Positions 17,943-27,239 of a stretch of DNA of 64,000 bases are shown one piece after another (the stretch's first letter is position 1; every line of letters begins with the position of its first letter). The stretch is from JAFGUB01 sp050305515 (lineage in GTDB: Bacteria; Campylobacterota; Campylobacteria; Campylobacterales; Sulfurimonadaceae): assembly GCA_050305515.1 (NCBI GenBank), contig JBNLFL010000016.1, positions 1-64,000 on the forward strand, given 5' to 3'. The notes under the pieces were generated by a model. That model was not told the DNA's origin, searched no databases, and saw nothing but the letters and a program-made list of their open reading frames with translations. A program made the translations under genes and the position numbers.

Positions 17943-20900
17943 ATGAGTGTGACCCCTTTCACCCACCTCCATCTGCACACCGAATACTCCCTGCTTGACG
18001 GCGCCAACAAGATCTCCGCGCTGATGAGCCGCGTGAAGGAACTGGGCATGACGTCAGTGGCCATGACCGATCACGGAAACATGTTCGGCGCGATCGATTT
18101 TTACCAGCAGGCGCGCGAAGCGGGTCTCAAGCCGCTCATCGGCATGGAAGGCTACATTCACAATGGTGAGGAGCTGGGCGACAAGAGTACCAAACAGCGC
18201 TTTCACATCTGCCTTTTTGCCAAAAATATGGCGGGTTACAAAAACCTGATGTACCTCTCCTCCAAGGCCTATATCGAAGGCTATTACTACTTTCCGCGCA
18301 TTAACAAGCAGGTGCTGCGCGAGTACTCTGAGGGGCTTATCTGTACTTCGGCATGTCTTCAGGGAGAAGTGAACTGGCATCTTAACCTCAAAAACGAACG
18401 TAACGTCAAAAACGGCGCGGGCGGGTATGACGAGGCGAAGCGGATCGCGCTGGAGTACAAGGAGATATTCGGAGAGGATTTTTACCTTGAACTGATGCGC
18501 CACGGCATTGGCGATCAGCTCTACATTGACGAGCAGCTGCTGAAGCTCTCGCAGGAGACGGGCATCAAGATCGTCGCCACCAACGACACCCACTACACCT
18601 TCCCCGACGATGCGCAGTATCATGAAGCGTTTATGTGTATCGGGATGAATAAACTGTATGACGACCCCAACCGGATGCGTCACTCGGTGCATGAGTTTTA
18701 CATCAAAAGTCCCGAACAGATGGCACGCCTTTTTGCCGACATTCCCGAAGCGCTCGAACATACGCAGGAGATCGTCGAGAAGTGTCAGCTCGAACTCAAA
18801 CTCGGTGACCCGACGCCGCCGAACTTCAAGTTTACCCGCGAATATGCCGAGGCCGAAGGCTTACATGTAAACCATCCCGACGACCCGGAACTCCCCGAAG
18901 ATGCTGACAAGGATGCGCGTAAAAAGTGGCTCAGCGCCGCCGACAAGAACGATGCGGAATTTTTCATTCACTGCTGCCGCAAGGGGCTCGAAGCGCGTCT
19001 TGCCTATGTCCCCGAAGCACGCCATGGGGAGTACCGCGAACGGCTTGAGTTCGAGATGAAGGTCATCAACGACATGAAGTTTCCGGGCTACATGCTCATT
19101 GTCTGGGACTTCGTGAAGGTAGCCAAGGAGATGGGTATTGCCGTAGGGCCGGGGCGGGGTTCCGCCGCAGGGTCGCTGGTAGCGTATGCGCTAGAAATTA
19201 CCGACATCGATCCCATGAAATACGACCTTCTTTTTGAGCGTTTCCTTAACCCCGAACGGGTCTCCATGCCGGATATCGATATGGACTTCATGCAGGCGCG
19301 CCGTGGCGAAATTATCGATTACGTGGTGCGCAAATACGGCCGTAATCAGGTGGCGCAGATTATCACTTTCGGTTCGCTTCTGGCCAAGGGAGTCATCCGT
19401 GACGTCGCACGGGTTCTCGACATGCCGCTTTCACAGGCCGACAAGATGGCCAAACTCATTCCCGATGAACTGGGTATTACACTCAACGGAAAGAAAAAGG
19501 GCGACGAGGTCAAACCCGGCGCGTTTCAGAAAGAGCCGAAAATCAAGGAGCTCATCGACTCCGACGCGCAGGCGGCGCGGGTATGGGAGTTTGCCAAAAA
19601 GCTCGAAGGTTTAAAGCGCAATGCCGGAATGCACGCGGCGGGCGTGGTCATTTCCAATGAAGAGCTGTGGCACAAGACGCCCATTTACAAGCCCTCCGGC
19701 GAGGAGACGTTTGTTACCCAGTATTCGCTCAACTACCTTGAAGACGTCGATCTGATCAAGTTCGACTTTCTGGGCCTCAAGACGCTTGACGTTATTGACA
19801 ACGCCCTGAAACTCGTCAAGGCGCGTCACAACATTGCCGTTGACTGGCACACGATCGACGTGGATGACCCGGAAGTGTACCGGGTGATTCAAAGCGGGGC
19901 GACGGTGGGAATGTTCCAGATAGAGAGTTCGGGCATGCAGGATCTGAATAAACGTCTCAAGCCATCCTCTTTTGAAGACCTCATTGCGGTACTGGCACTC
20001 TACCGTCCGGGACCGATGGAGTCGGGGATGCTTGATGACTTTATCGAACGTAAACACGGCCGCAAAAAGATATTTTACCCCTTTGAAGAGGTAAGCTTTG
20101 ACATGCTCCAAGATACGCTTGGACCGACTTACGGGATGATCGTCTATCAGGAACAGGTCATGCAGATCGTCCAGACGGTGGGCGGTTTTTCCCTCGGCGG
20201 CGCGGACATCGTACGCCGGGCGATGGGTAAGAAAAAAGCCGATCTTATGAAAAAGTACAATCAGGAGTTCTCCGAGGGGGCGCAAAAGCAGGGGCTTGAT
20301 TATAAAAAAGCCTCCGAGCTATTCGACCTGATCGAAAAATTCGCGGGTTACGGTTTCAACAAGTCGCACTCGGCAGCCTATGCGATGGTTACGTTCCAGA
20401 CGGCATGGCTCAAGTGCTATTACCCCAAAGAGTTCATGGCGGCGCTGCTCACATCGGAGCGCGATAACACCGACAAGGTGGTCAAGTACATCGATGAGGC
20501 CAAACGTATGGGCATCGAGCTTTCGCCTCCGGATATCAACCGCTCCTACATGGAGTTTTCACCGGCGACCATCGACGGCAACGAACTGATTCTTTTCGGG
20601 CTCGGTGCCATCAAGGGTGTGGGTGAATCGGCGGTTGAATCGATTCTCGAAGTGCGCAAAGAGGGCACGTTTGGCGATATGCAGGAGTTTGTCAACCGTA
20701 TCAACCCCAACAAGGTCAACAAGAAAGTGATCGAATCCATCGTCAAGGCGGGCGGGTTCGATGCCTTCGGCTTTTCGCGCAAGGCGCTGCTGCAGCAGAT
20801 CGAAGCACTTGTGGAGGTCGCCAAAGATGCTTCAACGGCAAAGAAAAACGCCGTAGGCAGTCTGTTTGGAGACGATGAAGAGATCACGACGGTACAGCTC

Positions 20901-21563
20901 TCGCTCAAAAACGAGCCCGAATACGGTCTGAAAGAGATTCTCGAGTTTGAAAAAGAGACGCTCGGTTTTTACGTTTCGGGCCATCCGCTCGATGATTTCA
21001 GAAACGAGATCGATAAAATTACCTATACGCTCTCAAGCGACGTTGAAAACATCGCGGACGGCTCAACGGCGATTTTTATCGGAAAAGTCGAGGAGATCAC
21101 CAAGAAGATCTCCAAAAAAGGCAACGCCTTCGGCATTGTCAACCTGATGGACTTTCACGGGAACATCGAAATGATGCTCTTTAGCGACAAGCTTGAAGAG
21201 TTGGAAAAAATGAACCTTGACGAACCGGTGGCTTTCAAGGTCAAGATTACCCATACCGAGCAGTTTACCCGTACAAGCGTCATGAAAATCATTACGCTCA
21301 AAGAGGCGATGAAAGAGGCGAAAAAGGTTGAAACCAAAATTATGGAAAAACCGCCAGAACCGCTCTTTATCCAGCTGCACATGACGCAGGATATGGAGCA
21401 TCTTGAGACACTTTACCGTCTGGTGCGAAAATACCCCGGCAACCGCCCGCTGCAACTGACACTGGTGAGCAAACTTCAAAACATTGTCATTGATTCGGCG
21501 ATCCGTGTTGACGGACGGGTTATTGAAGAGCTGGAAAAACTCGCTTTCGTGGATGTCGCATGA
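17943..21563 (+). CDS. dnaE: DNA polymerase III alpha subunit
   Basis: 1206 residues, start ATG behind GAGGAG. The PHP domain opens with FTHLHLHTEYSLLDG; the polymerase core shows GPGRGSAAGSLVAYAL and the catalytic acidic motif MPDIDMDFM; later come the helix-hairpin-helix region and an OB-fold (GKVEEITKKISKKGNAFG). It is the replicative polymerase subunit. It is followed, with an ATGA overlap, by two small envelope genes. One TTACATGTAA (18861) is read as LHV in a connecting segment of the protein. Confidence 0.97.
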   Translation: MSVTPFTHLHLHTEYSLLDGANKISALMSRVKELGMTSVAMTDHGNMFGAIDFYQQAREAGLKPLIGMEGYIHNGEELGDKSTKQRFHICLFAKNMAGYKNLMYLSSKAYIEGYYYFPRINKQVLREYSEGLICTSACLQGEVNWHLNLKNERNVKNGAGGYDEAKRIALEYKEIFGEDFYLELMRHGIGDQLYIDEQLLKLSQETGIKIVATNDTHYTFPDDAQYHEAFMCIGMNKLYDDPNRMRHSVHEFYIKSPEQMARLFADIPEALEHTQEIVEKCQLELKLGDPTPPNFKFTREYAEAEGLHVNHPDDPELPEDADKDARKKWLSAADKNDAEFFIHCCRKGLEARLAYVPEARHGEYRERLEFEMKVINDMKFPGYMLIVWDFVKVAKEMGIAVGPGRGSAAGSLVAYALEITDIDPMKYDLLFERFLNPERVSMPDIDMDFMQARRGEIIDYVVRKYGRNQVAQIITFGSLLAKGVIRDVARVLDMPLSQADKMAKLIPDELGITLNGKKKGDEVKPGAFQKEPKIKELIDSDAQAARVWEFAKKLEGLKRNAGMHAAGVVISNEELWHKTPIYKPSGEETFVTQYSLNYLEDVDLIKFDFLGLKTLDVIDNALKLVKARHNIAVDWHTIDVDDPEVYRVIQSGATVGMFQIESSGMQDLNKRLKPSSFEDLIAVLALYRPGPMESGMLDDFIERKHGRKKIFYPFEEVSFDMLQDTLGPTYGMIVYQEQVMQIVQTVGGFSLGGADIVRRAMGKKKADLMKKYNQEFSEGAQKQGLDYKKASELFDLIEKFAGYGFNKSHSAAYAMVTFQTAWLKCYYPKEFMAALLTSERDNTDKVVKYIDEAKRMGIELSPPDINRSYMEFSPATIDGNELILFGLGAIKGVGESAVESILEVRKEGTFGDMQEFVNRINPNKVNKKVIESIVKAGGFDAFGFSRKALLQQIEALVEVAKDASTAKKNAVGSLFGDDEEITTVQLSLKNEPEYGLKEILEFEKETLGFYVSGHPLDDFRNEIDKITYTLSSDVENIADGSTAIFIGKVEEITKKISKKGNAFGIVNLMDFHGNIEMMLFSDKLEELEKMNLDEPVAFKVKITHTEQFTRTSVMKIITLKEAMKEAKKVETKIMEKPPEPLFIQLHMTQDMEHLETLYRLVRKYPGNRPLQLTLVSKLQNIVIDSAIRVDGRVIEELEKLAFVDVA

Positions 21564-21889
21564 ACAGCGAAGATGTTGAATTCATAGCGCGCCGCGCCAA
21601 ATATACCAGACGCTGGAATGTCGTCGCGCTGCTCTCCGTGATTCTGCTTGCGGCAATGGCGGGCAACCTCTGGGTGAATGTGCCGCACATGATCAACCCC
21701 TTACATGTAAAGACGTTGATCGAAGAGCATGCCCTGACATGCAATCTTGCAGCAACGATGGCCGGCGTCTTGCCTTACATGGTGCTTTTCATCTTTTTTC
21801 TAATGGTCATACTCATTGTGTATGCAAGCGTCATGATACGCAATGAAAAACGTTTTCTTAAGATCATCGAACAGATAAAAAACTCATGA
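21560..21889 (+). CDS. Small protein with two membrane segments
   Basis: 109 residues, start overlapping the dnaE stop as ATGA, so probably translationally coupled. Hydrophobic segments at ~22-40 and ~68-92 are separated by a loop that contains two Cys-independent polar turns; both ends are charged. No family is recognised. A TTACATGTAA copy at 21701 is read as LHV in the loop between the membrane segments. Confidence 0.6.
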   Translation: MNSEDVEFIARRAKYTRRWNVVALLSVILLAAMAGNLWVNVPHMINPLHVKTLIEEHALTCNLAATMAGVLPYMVLFIFFLMVILIVYASVMIRNEKRFLKIIEQIKNS

Positions 21890-22485
21890 GACTTTCAGCT
21901 TTATGGGCGCTGGCGCTGCTCTTTGGAGGTTGCAGTATCACCTCTTTGAGTCTGGAAAACGAGTCGGAAATTCTCATCCGGAAAGATGAAAAGAAGCTAA
22001 TAGTATCGGGCGATCTTGTACAGACGCGTCAGGAACGTTTCAGTAATCTCAAACTGCAGCAGAGTGTTTTCAAGTTTGAGGATGGGGAACTCTGCATCTA
22101 TGAAGAGGCTGAGACGGATATCGACTATCGCTTTGCCACCGATACGCAAAGTGCGACAGGCATGATCTTTGATTCCCGCAAGGTACGCTGCATCGCTTCA
22201 CTCGGCAACCTCTATTTTTTTCAGGTTTTACTCAAGGATAACCACTGGCTCAATGTCATTGTTGAACAAGATGACATGCAAAGCCTGCAAATGGTCTATG
22301 GCATTGACAATGAAAAAATGCGCTTAACCATTGAACATCTTGGTGGTAAATTCTCACAGAATCTGGAAGAAAAAATAACCTCTTTTGATCGCTTTCAGGG
22401 TTCGTTTTTAACACAGTGGAGTGCAAAACTCCTGACACTTGACGGGCTGATTAACCGAATACGGCGCAATCGCATGAATCCTTGA
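21886..22485 (+). CDS. Putative lipoprotein, function unknown
   Basis: 199 residues, again starting with an ATGA overlap. The N-terminus has a lipobox LLFGGC with Cys16. The mature part is mixed alpha/beta with two Cys (ELCIYEEA and VRCIASLG) that could form a disulfide in the periplasm. It forms a unit with dnaE and the small membrane protein by overlap only; a link to replication is not implied. Confidence 0.6.
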   Translation: MRLSALWALALLFGGCSITSLSLENESEILIRKDEKKLIVSGDLVQTRQERFSNLKLQQSVFKFEDGELCIYEEAETDIDYRFATDTQSATGMIFDSRKVRCIASLGNLYFFQVLLKDNHWLNVIVEQDDMQSLQMVYGIDNEKMRLTIEHLGGKFSQNLEEKITSFDRFQGSFLTQWSAKLLTLDGLINRIRRNRMNP

Positions 22486-22504
22486 AACTACATCGAATTT
22501 CCCC

Positions 22505-22533
22505 TTGAAGCTTCAGAAAATACCCTCTATGAT
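22505..22533 (+). promoter_or_regulatory. Sigma-70-type promoter
   Basis: TTGAAG (22505-22510), a 17-base spacer and TATGAT (22528-22533) lie 34 bases before the start of the 60-residue protein gene. This is the most consensus-like promoter in the window. Confidence 0.6.
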
Positions 22534-22567
22534 GAGCGTATAAAACCTGTTACACAAGGAGGATAAG

Positions 22568-22750
22568 ATGTTTCTCGACAAGAAAAAATACAATATTTAT
22601 CTCGTCTCCGCGATTATCGGTGCAGGACTGCTGTATATGGGCATTAGCACCTGGTATATTCAAAAAGAGGTAATGAGCCAGACCAGCGTTGATCTTGCGA
22701 TAGACCGCGCCGTTGATCAGTGCTGGGAACAGAAAAGTGTTAATGAGTAA
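22568..22750 (+). CDS. Small single-span membrane protein
   Basis: 60 residues with an excellent ribosome binding site (AAGGAGG, 22557-22563). One membrane segment at ~10-28 is followed by a short acidic tail with one Cys. No family is recognised. It has its own promoter and is followed by a second promoter for the lipoprotein gene. Confidence 0.6.
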   Translation: MFLDKKKYNIYLVSAIIGAGLLYMGISTWYIQKEVMSQTSVDLAIDRAVDQCWEQKSVNE

Positions 22751-22773
22751 TCTGTTTTAAAAACTATTCTCAC

Positions 22774-22779
22774 TATAAT
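22774..22779 (+). promoter_or_regulatory. -10 element before the Cys-rich lipoprotein gene
   Basis: Perfect TATAAT, 33 bases before ATG 22813, with AAAGGA at 22799-22804 as ribosome binding site. The -35 region (TCTGTT) is weak. Confidence 0.45.
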
Positions 22780-22812
22780 GCGATATCTTTGTGAAAAAAA
22801 AAGGATCGCATA

Positions 22813-24591
22813 ATGAAAGCTATTACAGGCATCATTGCGGCGATGGCAGCACTTTTTCTGCTGTCGGGGTGTGATGAGAGCAGTTTCGAGTGTGGAACGG
22901 GCCAGAAAGCTCTTAATGGAGAATGTGTCGCCAAAACCTGTCAGGCGGATGGCTATCAGTGTCCCGATTGTAATACGGCAATTGGTGAGACGCTTGGATA
23001 TTTTGCAGATGAAAGCGGTTTTTGTAAGGTAACCTGGTGTCCTGATGCGCAGGGCAATCCGGATGAAGACTTTAAATGGGTCGATCACAACGAGACTTTT
23101 GCCGAATGTATCGCCAAAACCTGTCAGACTGACGGTTACCAGTGTCCTGAATGTAATGAAGTGGGTGGTGAAACACTGCTTTATTTTGCTGATGAAAGCG
23201 GTTTTTGTAAGGTGACTTGGTGCCCGGATGCACAGGGCAATCCGGATGAAGACTTCAAATGGGTCGATCACAACGAGACTTTTGCCGAATGTGTTGCCAA
23301 AACCTGCCGTGATGATGCCTATGGCTGTCCGAGTTGCGCAACCTATGAAAAGCTGACTTACAGCAGTGACGGGAGTGGAACCTGCGTGGTAAAAAACTGC
23401 CGTGACGACGGATATAACTGCCCCAGTTGTGATGCCTATGAACGTATCGTATATAATGGCGATGGTACGGCCTACTGTACCAGCAAGCCATGCGCTTATC
23501 CGACTGTTGGAAGTCGTTATGCACTCAGTAATCTGGTGATCCCGATGTGTAAAGTGCGACTCAAAAACGGCCAGACATTGAGCGTTGACCTTGGCATCGG
23601 CAGTGGTGCCAGTACGCTCAGCGGCAAAAGCAATTTTGTTACCGGTAACGGGTTGAGCCTTAATTGTGGAGATGTTTCCGGCGTCTGCCCCGGCAGTGCT
23701 GCCGCAGACGATAAAATCATGCCTTTGCGTGAGAGTGACTTCACTCCGGCGGTTTTGGAATTTGAACTGAATGAAGCGATGAATCGTGCGACCCTGACCA
23801 AAATCACCACAATCAAAGATAGCAGCAACCATGCCATCAGTGCACTGTTTCATCCCTTAATGGAAAGCAATTCCTCCAAGCATGCTTATGACAGAAATGG
23901 TAATGAAATCGCCTATAATCCTAACGCCATAGATACTGAAGCGGTCGTCAGACTCTCTGCAGATCGTGGTTATTGGGTGGGTGATGCCTATACTGCCTCG
24001 ATTGCCCATCTGGATGAAAACGGCGTGATTACAAAACGTTTTGTACCGCAGGGATGGATGTTTACAACCAATTATGATGTCAATGACTCGCTTCCTGCCA
24101 CTCTTGCCTCTCGTGCACCTTATGGCGGGATTGAAGCGATTGCGGTGGATGAAACCAATCAGTTGCTTTATTTCATGACGGCAACACCGCTTTCGACAGA
24201 TGCCAATACCAATCTTCGCCTCTATACAGTCTCGCTTAATGCGGGGCTGGATGATATTGCGCTTCCTGTAGCTATCAGCAATGACCATAATTACACGCTT
24301 GCAAGCTCCGGCCATCGTGTATCGGAAATGTATCTTAGCAGTCCGGGAACGCTTCTTGTTGTCGAACATGACGGTACGAATACGCAGCTCTATCGTGTAC
24401 CGATCAGCGGTGCAACACTCAGCAAAAATGCTGTAGCAATTTCGGGAACAACGCCATCGGATGTCCAGGCATTTGCACCGGCACCTATGGGTGGAAGCAG
24501 CCGCTTCTTCTTTGCAAACGATAACAATTTTGGGCAAAATGGCAGTGCCAACCAAATGCTTTTCGTTGATCTTAACACGACAGGATTTTGA
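22813..24591 (+). CDS. Cys-rich repeat lipoprotein
   Basis: 592 residues. Lipobox LLSGC gives lipidated Cys20. Residues ~37-220 hold two nearly identical 61-residue repeats and two shorter versions, each built on KTCxxDGYxCPxC and a later FCKVTWCP or equivalent, so many CxxC pairs and probable disulfides. The remaining ~370 residues lack Cys-rich units; one part (~430-590) looks beta-propeller-like (IEAIAVDETNQLLYFM). It is probably a cell-surface lipoprotein. The OmpA-type gene starts two bases after its stop, so the two may act together in the outer membrane. Function unknown. Confidence 0.65.
   Translation: MKAITGIIAAMAALFLLSGCDESSFECGTGQKALNGECVAKTCQADGYQCPDCNTAIGETLGYFADESGFCKVTWCPDAQGNPDEDFKWVDHNETFAECIAKTCQTDGYQCPECNEVGGETLLYFADESGFCKVTWCPDAQGNPDEDFKWVDHNETFAECVAKTCRDDAYGCPSCATYEKLTYSSDGSGTCVVKNCRDDGYNCPSCDAYERIVYNGDGTAYCTSKPCAYPTVGSRYALSNLVIPMCKVRLKNGQTLSVDLGIGSGASTLSGKSNFVTGNGLSLNCGDVSGVCPGSAAADDKIMPLRESDFTPAVLEFELNEAMNRATLTKITTIKDSSNHAISALFHPLMESNSSKHAYDRNGNEIAYNPNAIDTEAVVRLSADRGYWVGDAYTASIAHLDENGVITKRFVPQGWMFTTNYDVNDSLPATLASRAPYGGIEAIAVDETNQLLYFMTATPLSTDANTNLRLYTVSLNAGLDDIALPVAISNDHNYTLASSGHRVSEMYLSSPGTLLVVEHDGTNTQLYRVPISGATLSKNAVAISGTTPSDVQAFAPAPMGGSSRFFFANDNNFGQNGSANQMLFVDLNTTGF
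22921..23286 (+). repeat. Tandem 183-bp coding repeat, two full units
   Basis: Unit 1 (22921-23103) and unit 2 (23104-23286) are the same length and nearly identical, especially the second half of each; a diverged third unit starts at 23287. The period is exactly 61 codons. High identity suggests recent duplication or gene conversion and possible length variation between strains. Confidence 0.9.
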
Positions 24592-24593
24592 TC

Positions 24594-25979
24594 ATGAAAC
24601 ATAATATTTTTCTTTCAATGATTTTGGTCGGGACATCGCTCAGTGCCGGATATGTCGATCATCTCCATCTTCGCGGCGGTGTGAGTAAGGCATTCATGGA
24701 TGAAGCTGATAGCAGCAAAGTCGATACGAAAACCATTAAATCGGTTGGCTGGATTTACGATCTGTCTGCGGTTTTTAACGTTGCGGACGAGGGCTTTTTC
24801 AGTGAGTTCAAGCCCTATATTGATTTTTCCGGACGTCATTATGATGACCGGAGTGCCAATACGGCAGGGGTTGGTCTTTACCATGACTTTGATCCTGTCG
24901 CAGGATTCACCCCTTTTGCATCCGCAGGTATCGGTTACGGACAAATGCGCTGGGAAAATGTTCCGCTGAAGGGAACGGTAGATCGTGACAAAGGGATGTC
25001 CAGTGCCGTTGGAACTTTACAGGGAGGGCTTTATATGCCGCTTCTTGACTGGCTTGACCTGAGTGCCGGAGTCCGTATGGATGTCTACAGTTTCAAGACC
25101 GAATTTAAAACCGAAGATCATACAACCTCCCAAACCGATAATTTTGCGCTATCAGGGCTGATAGGGCTGCGTTTCAAGTTCCCATCCTCTGCTTCGGATG
25201 AGATCATCGCGGCAGATGAGCCCGACACCAAGCTGCCACCGGCCAACATGGCGGCAGCCGCAACGGCCGCAACAACTGCCGCCGCTGTTACGACTGCTGT
25301 TACGGCTCCGTGTGATCTTTCAAAAACTCCGCGTCATCTCTATTTTGCATTCGACAGTGCCGAGCTTGATGCTCAGGCCAAAAAGATTCTGGATGATTCA
25401 GCCGCATGTATGAATGAACACCCGGAAACCGTGATTGAATTTGAAGGTCATGCCGACAGTACCGGCCCTGCTGCCTACAACCAGCAACTGTCACTTAAAC
25501 GTGCGATATCGGCTCGTGATTATGGTGTGACAGCTGGAATTGCCGCATCGCAGACCAATGTAGCTGCTAAAGGCGAAACCATGCCGATTGCAAGCAATGC
25601 AACACGTGAGGGACGTGCCAAAAACCGCCGTGTTGATATCTATTTCATCGATACAATACTGCCCGTTACGTTTGCATACAATGACACTTCCATCACCGGA
25701 CAGGTTGAAAAACTCAACGGTCTGCTTGAGATGATGCAGAAAAATCCGCAGAGTGCCATTACCATTGTCGGGCATACCGATGATGTGGGCAGCCAGAAAT
25801 ACAACCTGAAACTTTCGCGCAAACGTGCTGAAGCGGTTAAGGCGTTCCTGGTCGGAAACGGTATCGATGCCGCACGCATTAATGTTGAGGCCAAAGGAAA
25901 ACTTGAACCCGCAGTAGAAGGCAAAGATGACGCTTCACGCGCGAAAAACCGTCGTGCCGAGATGACGGTACGCCATTAG
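24594..25979 (+). CDS. Outer-membrane barrel protein with two tandem OmpA-like domains
   Basis: The start is ATG 24594, two bases past the previous stop. 461 residues: signal peptide ending LSAG, a ~180-residue beta-barrel, an Ala/Thr-rich linker (~215-238), then two OmpA-type peptidoglycan-binding domains. The first has LYFAFDSAEL, GHADSTG and AKNRRVDI; the second has TFAYNDTSI, GHTDDVGSQKYN and AKNRRAEM. Each keeps the Asp/Arg pair that grips diaminopimelate. One such domain is normal; two would anchor the barrel firmly to the wall. Co-transcribed with the Cys-rich lipoprotein. Confidence 0.85.
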   Translation: MKHNIFLSMILVGTSLSAGYVDHLHLRGGVSKAFMDEADSSKVDTKTIKSVGWIYDLSAVFNVADEGFFSEFKPYIDFSGRHYDDRSANTAGVGLYHDFDPVAGFTPFASAGIGYGQMRWENVPLKGTVDRDKGMSSAVGTLQGGLYMPLLDWLDLSAGVRMDVYSFKTEFKTEDHTTSQTDNFALSGLIGLRFKFPSSASDEIIAADEPDTKLPPANMAAAATAATTAAAVTTAVTAPCDLSKTPRHLYFAFDSAELDAQAKKILDDSAACMNEHPETVIEFEGHADSTGPAAYNQQLSLKRAISARDYGVTAGIAASQTNVAAKGETMPIASNATREGRAKNRRVDIYFIDTILPVTFAYNDTSITGQVEKLNGLLEMMQKNPQSAITIVGHTDDVGSQKYNLKLSRKRAEAVKAFLVGNGIDAARINVEAKGKLEPAVEGKDDASRAKNRRAEMTVRH

Positions 25980-25985
25980 GATGTC

Positions 25986-27239
25986 ATGGTGGAGCATTTC
26001 AACAGCGATCTCTTTGCGTTTCTGAATGCATCGCCGACACCGTTTCATGCGGTCTCCAGGATGCGTTCAATGCTGCTTGAAGCAGATTTTGAAGAGCTTC
26101 AGGAGAGTGCGTCCTGGAATGTAAAAGAAGGAAAACGCTATTTTTGCATACGTAACGGCAGTGCCCTGATTGCGTTTACGTACCCGAAAACTGCCAAACC
26201 GGGGTATCTGCTTCTGGGTGCCCATACGGACTCGCCCAATCTTAAAATCAAGCCCAATCCGATACAGCAAAAAGAGGGGATGACCCAGCTGGCTGTCGAA
26301 CCTTACGGCGGAGTGCTCATCAACCCCTGGTTTGACCGTGAGCTTTCCATTGCCGGCAAGGTTGTCGGTGTTGATGCCGGAGATGCGGTTTGCGAATCAC
26401 TTGTGGATTTTGAAGCGCCTGTGGCTATTATCCCTTCACTGGCAATCCATCTCGACCCGACAGCCAATAAAGAGCGCAGTGTCAACCTCCAGACCGATAT
26501 CGCCCCGCTGCTTACATGTAATGAAAATTTCGACTTTGACGCCGCACTTAAAAAAGCCGCCCATGCGGATTTGGAATCGATACTCTCGTACGAACTGAGT
26601 CTGTACGATGTCCAGAAAGCGGGTTATGTCGGAATCGAGCGCGACTTTATCGCATCGGCACGTCTGGACAATCTGCTTAGCTGTTATGTCAATGTGCAGA
26701 CGCTGCTGCAAGCGGGCCCTGACGATGCGGTGATGATCTTCTGTTCGGATCACGAAGAGGTGGGCAGCGAAAGCAGCTCCGGTGCGGCAGGGCCGTTTCT
26801 TGAGCAGTTGCTGCGACGCCTCTACACCCATCCCGAAACCTATGCGCAGATGATCCGAAACTCCCTGATGGTCTCCTGCGACAATGCCCATGCCGCCCAT
26901 CCGAACTTTTCGGACAAGCATGAACCGGGGCACAAGCCGCGTATGAACGGCGGTGCCGTCATCAAAATCAACGCTAATCAGCGTTACGCTTCAAACGCCC
27001 TGAGCATTGCCCGTTTTGCCAAGGCCGCGCAGGATGCTGGAGTCGCCATCCAGCGCTATGTGACCCGCAGCGATATGGGGTGCGGCTCGACCATCGGCCC
27101 GATTACGGCAACCCGTCTGGGGATCGAAACGGTCGATGTCGGCCTGCCGACGCTGGCCATGCACTCCATCCGCGAACTTGCAGGCAGCAGGGATGCTTAC
27201 GAACTGGTACAAATCCTTCTGAAGCTTTTGCGTGGCTGA
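25986..27239 (+). CDS. M18 family aminopeptidase
   Basis: 417 residues matching aspartyl aminopeptidase: GAHTDSPNLKIKP (metal His/Asp), FCSDHEEVGSESSSGA (catalytic and metal acids) and a C-terminal GCGSTIGPITATRLG with later MHSIRE for the second metal site. A cytosolic dinuclear zinc peptidase removing N-terminal acidic residues. Overlaps the kinase gene by eight bases. TTACATGTAA at 26512 is read as LTCN. Confidence 0.9.
   Translation: MVEHFNSDLFAFLNASPTPFHAVSRMRSMLLEADFEELQESASWNVKEGKRYFCIRNGSALIAFTYPKTAKPGYLLLGAHTDSPNLKIKPNPIQQKEGMTQLAVEPYGGVLINPWFDRELSIAGKVVGVDAGDAVCESLVDFEAPVAIIPSLAIHLDPTANKERSVNLQTDIAPLLTCNENFDFDAALKKAAHADLESILSYELSLYDVQKAGYVGIERDFIASARLDNLLSCYVNVQTLLQAGPDDAVMIFCSDHEEVGSESSSGAAGPFLEQLLRRLYTHPETYAQMIRNSLMVSCDNAHAAHPNFSDKHEPGHKPRMNGGAVIKINANQRYASNALSIARFAKAAQDAGVAIQRYVTRSDMGCGSTIGPITATRLGIETVDVGLPTLAMHSIRELAGSRDAYELVQILLKLLRG

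Noticed and set aside
22921..23400. CRISPR-like regular repeats
   Set aside because: The units are 183 bp, contiguous, in frame and coding; there are no spacers and no cas genes in the window.
22717..23853. 378-codon antisense frame with internal repeats
   Set aside because: The repeats in it come from the tandem repeats of the sense-strand lipoprotein; there is no start signal or independent support.
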